From NCBI RefSeq assembly GCF_027587195.1, contig NZ_JAPDDP010000041.1, forward strand, positions 1 through 64,000: a DNA stretch of 64,000 nucleotides, read 5' to 3'. This DNA is from Solirubrobacter phytolaccae (GTDB taxonomy: Bacteria > Actinomycetota > Thermoleophilia > Solirubrobacterales > Solirubrobacteraceae). A model generated the notes under the pieces. That model did not search any database and had not been told where the DNA came from. It saw only the letters and a program-made list of their open reading frames with translations. The translations under genes were made by a program, and so were the position numbers. Shown piece by piece: positions 59,825 through 64,000 of the stretch (positions within the stretch are counted from its first letter, which is position 1; each line of letters starts with the position of its first letter).

Positions 59825-61257
59825 TCCGGGCAGCGATCATCGCGCTCGCGCTGGCGCTCGTGGCGCCCGCGGTCGCCCAGGCCGACGGTGAGTTCGTGCA
59901 GGTCAGCGGCGATCCGAGTGGCAAGGTCTACCGAATCGTCGGCAGCGCGCCCCTGTGGATCGGCCCCGGGGTGTGTGCGGCCACCAACGGCTGCCAGGGG
60001 CTCGCCCAGGTGAACGACCTGAGCGCCTACCGGACGTACCCGGCCGACGGCGCGCTCACCCACGGCGGCAGTGACGGCGCCACGTACGGCACCTACCGCT
60101 GGGCGGGCGGGGCGCCGCTGTGGATCTCCAGCTGCGGCTACGGCCCCGGCTGCGCCGCGCAGATCCTGGTCGACGACGTCGCCTACGGGGACTCGCCGCA
60201 CGTGCGCCAGTTCCCGGTCGACGGCACCGTGGTCCGCAACGTCACCGACGGCGCGGCCTACCGGTTCGCCGGCGGGGCCCCGCTGCTCGTGCGCTGCGAC
60301 CTCGGCCCGGGCTGCGCCGACCCGACGCAGGTCGACGGGGGCACCTTCGAGCGGCTCGGGTCCTTCAACGGGCCCAAGCACATGCGCTCGTTCCCGGTCG
60401 ACGGCACGACCGTGCAGAACGTCGAGGACGGTGCCTACTACCGCTTCGCGGGCAACGCCGCGCTGCCGTTGTCGGGCTGCGCCGGCTGCACGGCCGTGAT
60501 GATCGACGGCCTCACCCTCCGGCTTGCGGGCACCGGCACCCCGGCCCAGCCGCACATCGCCGCCGCGCCGGCCGAGGGCACCTTCCTGCGGGCCGGCGAC
60601 GCCTACTACCGCGTCGCCGGCGGCGCGGCCATCCAACTCTTCGACTGCAGCGTGCTGGGCGGCTGCCCGGGCGCCGTCGCGGTGGACGCGGGCACGATCT
60701 CCGGCCTCGCCGGCGGTCGGCTGCTCGCCACGCCGAAGGACGGGACCGTCCTGCGTGGGCTGCCGTCCAAGCGGACGTGGGAGATCGTCGGAGGCAAGAA
60801 GCGCGAGACGTTCATCGCGGGCATCGGCGGCATCGAGCTCGACGACGCCGCGATCGACCGCATCGCCGTGGACGCCCCGCCGCCGGCGCCGCCCGTGCCG
60901 TTCAAGCCGGTGATCTCCAGCGGCTACAAGGTCTACCGCACCTACACGCGCTTCACGTCGCTGAAGGTCCGCGACGCGCTTCCGGGCTCGGTCATCACCG
61001 TCAGCTGCGAGGGCAAGCGCAAGGGCTGCCCCTTCAAGAAGCAGAAGTACTACCGCCTAAAGGGCACGTCGCTGAACGTCTACTCGCGCTGGTTCAAGAA
61101 GGCCAAGCTCAAGTCCGGGGCGACGGTCACCGTCCGCGTCTCCGCGCCGACCGGCGCCCGCAAGCAGATGGTGTTCAAGATCCGCTCGCGCAAGCTCCCG
61201 GTCCGCACGACCCGCTGCTCCTCGCCGGGCGCGAAGCTGGGCCGCTGCGCAAGTTAA
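59821..61257 (+). CDS. Secreted repeat protein, paralogue B (478 aa)
   Basis: 478 residues, exactly the length of paralogue A and similar to it throughout, so a tandem duplication. Signal peptide IRAAIIALALALVAPAVAQA; the same YRFAGGAPL repeat units (about 25-345); the same C-terminal module (VISSGYKVYRTYTRFTSLKV..., KRKGCPFKKQKYYRL). It is coupled to A by ATGA. Function unknown; the conserved Cys and exported location suggest disulfide-stabilised surface proteins. Confidence 0.85.
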   Translation: MIRAAIIALALALVAPAVAQADGEFVQVSGDPSGKVYRIVGSAPLWIGPGVCAATNGCQGLAQVNDLSAYRTYPADGALTHGGSDGATYGTYRWAGGAPLWISSCGYGPGCAAQILVDDVAYGDSPHVRQFPVDGTVVRNVTDGAAYRFAGGAPLLVRCDLGPGCADPTQVDGGTFERLGSFNGPKHMRSFPVDGTTVQNVEDGAYYRFAGNAALPLSGCAGCTAVMIDGLTLRLAGTGTPAQPHIAAAPAEGTFLRAGDAYYRVAGGAAIQLFDCSVLGGCPGAVAVDAGTISGLAGGRLLATPKDGTVLRGLPSKRTWEIVGGKKRETFIAGIGGIELDDAAIDRIAVDAPPPAPPVPFKPVISSGYKVYRTYTRFTSLKVRDALPGSVITVSCEGKRKGCPFKKQKYYRLKGTSLNVYSRWFKKAKLKSGATVTVRVSAPTGARKQMVFKIRSRKLPVRTTRCSSPGAKLGRCAS

Positions 61258-61275
61258 ACGTCCAGGACGTTTAAC
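61253..61275. terminator. Palindromic terminator at the end of the paralogue pair
   Basis: GTTAAACGTCC and its exact complement surround a single A; the first arm contains the TAA stop of paralogue B. It lies between convergent genes and may act on both. Confidence 0.55.
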
Positions 61276-61281
61276 CGAGCC

Positions 61282-62745
61282 TTAGGCGCGTTTTAGGTTC
61301 TCGAGCTCCTGGAGGGCGTGCGACGCGCCCTCCAGGAAGGACCAGGCGTCGTCGATCTGCTCGCGGTCGCCGACGATCCCGAAGTCCACGCGGTTCTTGT
61401 ACGAGACGACCGTGATGTTGAGGCCGACACCGTCGACGATCACGCTCAGCGGGTAGTTCGCGGTCAGCTCGGCACCCGCGCAGTAGAGCGAGCTGCGCGG
61501 GCCGGGGACGTTGGAGATCACGAGGTTCAGCGGCGGGCGGGTGCGGCTGAGGATGTCGACCGTGTTGCGCGCCGCCAGCGACGCGACCGCGGGCGGGATG
61601 AACGCCGTGGCGTCGGTCAGCAGCGAGGCGGGCAGCGCGCTGTGGCGCTCCTTCGCGCTGCGCAGCAGCTCGTGGGTCCGGCGCAGCCGCTCGGCGGGGT
61701 CGGGCTCGTTGGTCGGGATCGGCACGACCATCATCGAGATCCGGTTGCCCCAGGTGCCGCGCTCGTCCCGGCGGCGGACGGACATCGGGATCATCGCCAC
61801 GAGCGGGTCCTCGGGCAGCGCGTCGCGCTCCTGCAGCCACTCGCGCACCGCGCCCGCGCACAGCGTGACGACGACGTCGTTGACGGTGACGCCGAAGTCG
61901 CGCCGGATCTGGCGCACGGAGTCGAGCGAGAGCGAGCCGAACGCGAAGCGCCGGTGCGCGGAGACCGGTCCGTTGAACGGCGTCTTGGGCGGCCGCGCCT
62001 TCGTCACCTCGAGGATGTCCGTGGACTCGTCGGAGCCCAGCGTCCGGCGCACGCGCGAGTAGACGTGCGAGAGCGTCGGCAGGCCCGGCAGCGCGTTCGC
62101 CCCCGGCAGGTCGGTGAAGCCCGCGACCGTGGTCGGGAGCGACCGGATGGCGCGCAGCGGCTGGCGTGGGAGCCCGCGCAGGCCCCGCAGCAGCATCGCC
62201 CGGTCACGCGGGAGCGGGGCGGGGGCGGGCGGCGAGGCGGGCTTCGGATCGACGACGCGCCCCGTCGGCTCGGGGTCGAGCACGACGCCCATGATCTCGT
62301 TCCCGCTCAGGCCGTCGACGACGGAGTGGTGGATCTTCGTCAGCAGCGCGACACGGCCGTCCTCGAGCCCGTGGATGACGTAGATCTCCCAGAGCGGGCG
62401 GCCGCGGTCGAGCGGGCGCCCGAACACGCGCTGGACGGTCTCGGCCAGCTGCCGGTCGTCGCCCGGCGCGGGCAGCGCGGTCTCGCGGACGTGGAACTCC
62501 AGGTCGAAGTCCGGGTCCTCGACCCAGTAGGGAAGGTCCAGCCCGAGCGGCACCTGGACCAAGCGCCAGCGCAGCGGCGGCAGCAGGTGCAGCCGGGACT
62601 CGAGCAGCGCCTTGACCTCGGGGCCGCCGAGCTTGCCGCCCGGCGCGCCGGACGGGTCGTAGATCCCCAGGAAGGCGACGTGCCCGTAGATCCGCGCCGA
62701 TTCGACGTTGAGGAACTGCGCGTCGAGGCTGCTCAGCTGCCGCAC
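61282..62745 (-). CDS. WS/DGAT wax ester synthase / diacylglycerol acyltransferase
   Basis: 487 residues. The catalytic HHxxxDG motif is HHSVVDG (139-145). Other family segments are PLWEIYVIHGLEDGRVALLTK, NDVVVTLCAGAVREWL and the C-terminal NLVISNVPGP. It esterifies fatty acyl-CoA to alcohols or diacylglycerol to make storage lipid, as in mycobacteria and related actinobacteria. It is probably membrane-associated. Confidence 0.93.
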   Translation of the reverse strand: MRQLSSLDAQFLNVESARIYGHVAFLGIYDPSGAPGGKLGGPEVKALLESRLHLLPPLRWRLVQVPLGLDLPYWVEDPDFDLEFHVRETALPAPGDDRQLAETVQRVFGRPLDRGRPLWEIYVIHGLEDGRVALLTKIHHSVVDGLSGNEIMGVVLDPEPTGRVVDPKPASPPAPAPLPRDRAMLLRGLRGLPRQPLRAIRSLPTTVAGFTDLPGANALPGLPTLSHVYSRVRRTLGSDESTDILEVTKARPPKTPFNGPVSAHRRFAFGSLSLDSVRQIRRDFGVTVNDVVVTLCAGAVREWLQERDALPEDPLVAMIPMSVRRRDERGTWGNRISMMVVPIPTNEPDPAERLRRTHELLRSAKERHSALPASLLTDATAFIPPAVASLAARNTVDILSRTRPPLNLVISNVPGPRSSLYCAGAELTANYPLSVIVDGVGLNITVVSYKNRVDFGIVGDREQIDDAWSFLEGASHALQELENLKRA

Positions 62746-62755
62746 GCGGCGGAGC

Positions 62756-63973
62756 TTACGCGCAAGTTCGCGTCGGCTTCGCCGCGCTGGGCGGCATGCA
62801 CAGATAGGCGGTGAGCGGTGTGCGCTTCTTGCGCATCGTGTAGCGCGCCACCTTGGTGATGTAGCCGGGCACGATCACACGGATCTCGACGGTGGTCCCG
62901 ACGCGCAGCTTCGCCCTGCGGAAGTACTGCCTGCGCAGGTCCAGCGTGCCCCCGCGGGCCGTGAACCGGCGCACGGAGAACGGACAGCCGCGCTTGGCGC
63001 AGCGCACCTCGACCCGCGCGCCCATCGGGACGCCCTTGATCTTCAGCGACGTGACCCGCGTCGTCTTGGTGCTCGCCACCCACTGGCTCGAGAACGCGGC
63101 GTTCACCAGCGGTAGCGCATCGGCGCCGTCGCAGTTCTCGTCGACGCCGTTGGCCGGGATGTCGGTCGCGCCCGGCCTGATGGCCGTGGACCGGTCGTTG
63201 CAGTCGGTGTCCTCGAGCACGCCGTCGCCGTCGCGATCGGCGAGCGTGAGCGTGATCGCCGCGGTCGCGGTCGCGAAGTTGCCGACCCGGTCGACCGCCC
63301 GGGCGATGAGCGTGTGCGAGCCCGCCGGGACCTCCTCGGCCGGGACGCTGAGCTTGAACGTGCGGCCGTCCGCCTCCGGGGCGGCGACCGTGAACGTCTT
63401 GCCGCCGACGCTGAACTCGACGCGCAGGATCGCGCGGTTGTCGGTGGCGTCGACGGACACCTCCAGCTTCCCCGACCGGTTGACCGCGGCGGGGATGCTC
63501 GTGAAGCCGACGTTCGGCGGCACCGACGGCAGGACCGTGTAGTCCAGGTAGACCTCGCTGCCCGCGACCCAGTACTCGCCCTCGGCCACCAGCTGGAAAT
63601 GCTCGCGGTACACCGTCTGCGTTCCGACGTTGGCCGGGGCCTGGATCGCGAACCCGAAGCGCGCCCGCTGGCCGTTGAGCACGGCCTGGACGGGCAGCCT
63701 GGCCGGCCGTCGCAGCTCGTACCACGACGGGTGGTAGAACGGCGAGTCCCGCTCGTACGGGCCCGCGATCCCCAGCTTGAGGTTGCGCACGTCCCACGCT
63801 GCGCCGCTGTTCTCGAACTCGAAGAACTGCCCGCCGGCGACCTCGCCGCTCTCCAGCGTCAGGTAGCAGCACTGGTCCTTGAACACGGCGGCGTACGGGT
63901 TCTGGGCGTGCGCCGGAGCGGCGAAGAGAGCGCACAGGAGCAATGCTCCGAGAAGGCGGGCAACGACTGACAT
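62756..63973 (-). CDS. Secreted protein with Ig-like domain, MopE-like motif and basic C-terminal module
   Basis: 405 residues. Signal peptide RLLGALLLCALFAAPAHAQ. The N-terminal ~150 residues are beta-rich with CCYLTLESGE. An Ig-like domain follows (about 155-245: GTFTVAAPEADG-type strands, AVDRVGNFATA). A MopE-type Asp-rich motif, DRDGDGVLEDTDCNDRST...NGVDENCDGA, lies at about 248-290 and probably binds Ca or another metal. The C-terminal module (310-405) resembles that of the 478-residue paralogues (SLKIKGVPMGARVEVRC, RGCPF). It lies 10 nt upstream of the WS/DGAT gene on the same strand. Confidence 0.85.
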   Translation of the reverse strand: MSVVARLLGALLLCALFAAPAHAQNPYAAVFKDQCCYLTLESGEVAGGQFFEFENSGAAWDVRNLKLGIAGPYERDSPFYHPSWYELRRPARLPVQAVLNGQRARFGFAIQAPANVGTQTVYREHFQLVAEGEYWVAGSEVYLDYTVLPSVPPNVGFTSIPAAVNRSGKLEVSVDATDNRAILRVEFSVGGKTFTVAAPEADGRTFKLSVPAEEVPAGSHTLIARAVDRVGNFATATAAITLTLADRDGDGVLEDTDCNDRSTAIRPGATDIPANGVDENCDGADALPLVNAAFSSQWVASTKTTRVTSLKIKGVPMGARVEVRCAKRGCPFSVRRFTARGGTLDLRRQYFRRAKLRVGTTVEIRVIVPGYITKVARYTMRKKRTPLTAYLCMPPSAAKPTRTCA

Positions 63974-64000
63974 CGCAGGCCAGTGTGCCGATCTCGATCG

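Noticed and set aside
58388-61257. Protein repeats in the paralogue pair as a CRISPR array
   Set aside because: The repeats are in-frame coding units of varying sequence, not identical direct repeats with spacers.

Overview
The window looks like chromosomal DNA of a high-GC actinobacterium, most likely of the class Thermoleophilia (Solirubrobacter/Conexibacter-like). This is an inference from very high GC3, frequent GTG/TTG starts, a TrkA pair beside APC permeases as in mycobacteria, an F420-type LLM oxidoreductase, a WS/DGAT acyltransferase, and several secreted proteins sharing a Cys/Lys-rich C-terminal module. No rRNA is present to settle it. Genes are packed tightly, many overlapping by ATGA or GTGA. 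At least fifteen genes have a TANNNT box only 6-12 nt before the start codon, which suggests widespread leaderless transcription.

Layout. 0-4.8 kb: the 3' part of a giant helical, Ala/Pro/Lys-rich protein that resembles cargo or toxin proteins of contractile injection loci, overlapped by a HEAT-like partner. 4.9-10.1 kb: an operon of two APC permeases with C-terminal universal-stress domains (KimA-like architecture), a small membrane protein and two TrkA-type regulators. 10.2-16.2 kb: a Crp-type regulator, tRNA-Gln(CTG), the RNA repair pair Hen1-Pnkp and a Tat-exported phosphoesterase. 16.1-21.4 kb: a heterodimeric ABC exporter, two small unknown genes and a secreted GH3 glycosidase. 21.4-24.8 kb: an island of visibly lower GC with two unrecognised genes, one carrying a PD-(D/E)XK-like nuclease core; it is a defence-island candidate. 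24.8-34 kb: metabolic and stress genes (glyoxalase, STAS, SDR, EamA, LLM, alpha/beta hydrolase, GDPD, MsrA, aldo/keto reductase, CtaG-like).

34-54 kb carries a dispersed Kdp potassium system. The C-terminal half of KdpD (histidine kinase) is at 35.2 kb. kdpFABC plus an extra 26-residue microprotein lies on the minus strand at 37.8-42.1 kb. kdpE and the N-terminal half of KdpD are divergent at 51.5-53.3 kb. Between them are CorA, a chemoreceptor, a TetR-controlled acyl-CoA synthetase/reductase/SDR operon with two visible operators, and a secreted RCC1-repeat protein behind a sigma-28-like promoter. With the KimA-like/TrkA operon, potassium and ion homeostasis is the main theme of the window.

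54-64 kb: a FUSC-type membrane protein, an amidohydrolase, a GNAT, a lone CoxL-like molybdenum hydroxylase subunit, a tandem pair of 478-residue secreted paralogues, a WS/DGAT acyltransferase and a secreted protein with a MopE-like motif. I saw no rRNA, insertion sequence, CRISPR array, integrase or replication origin.
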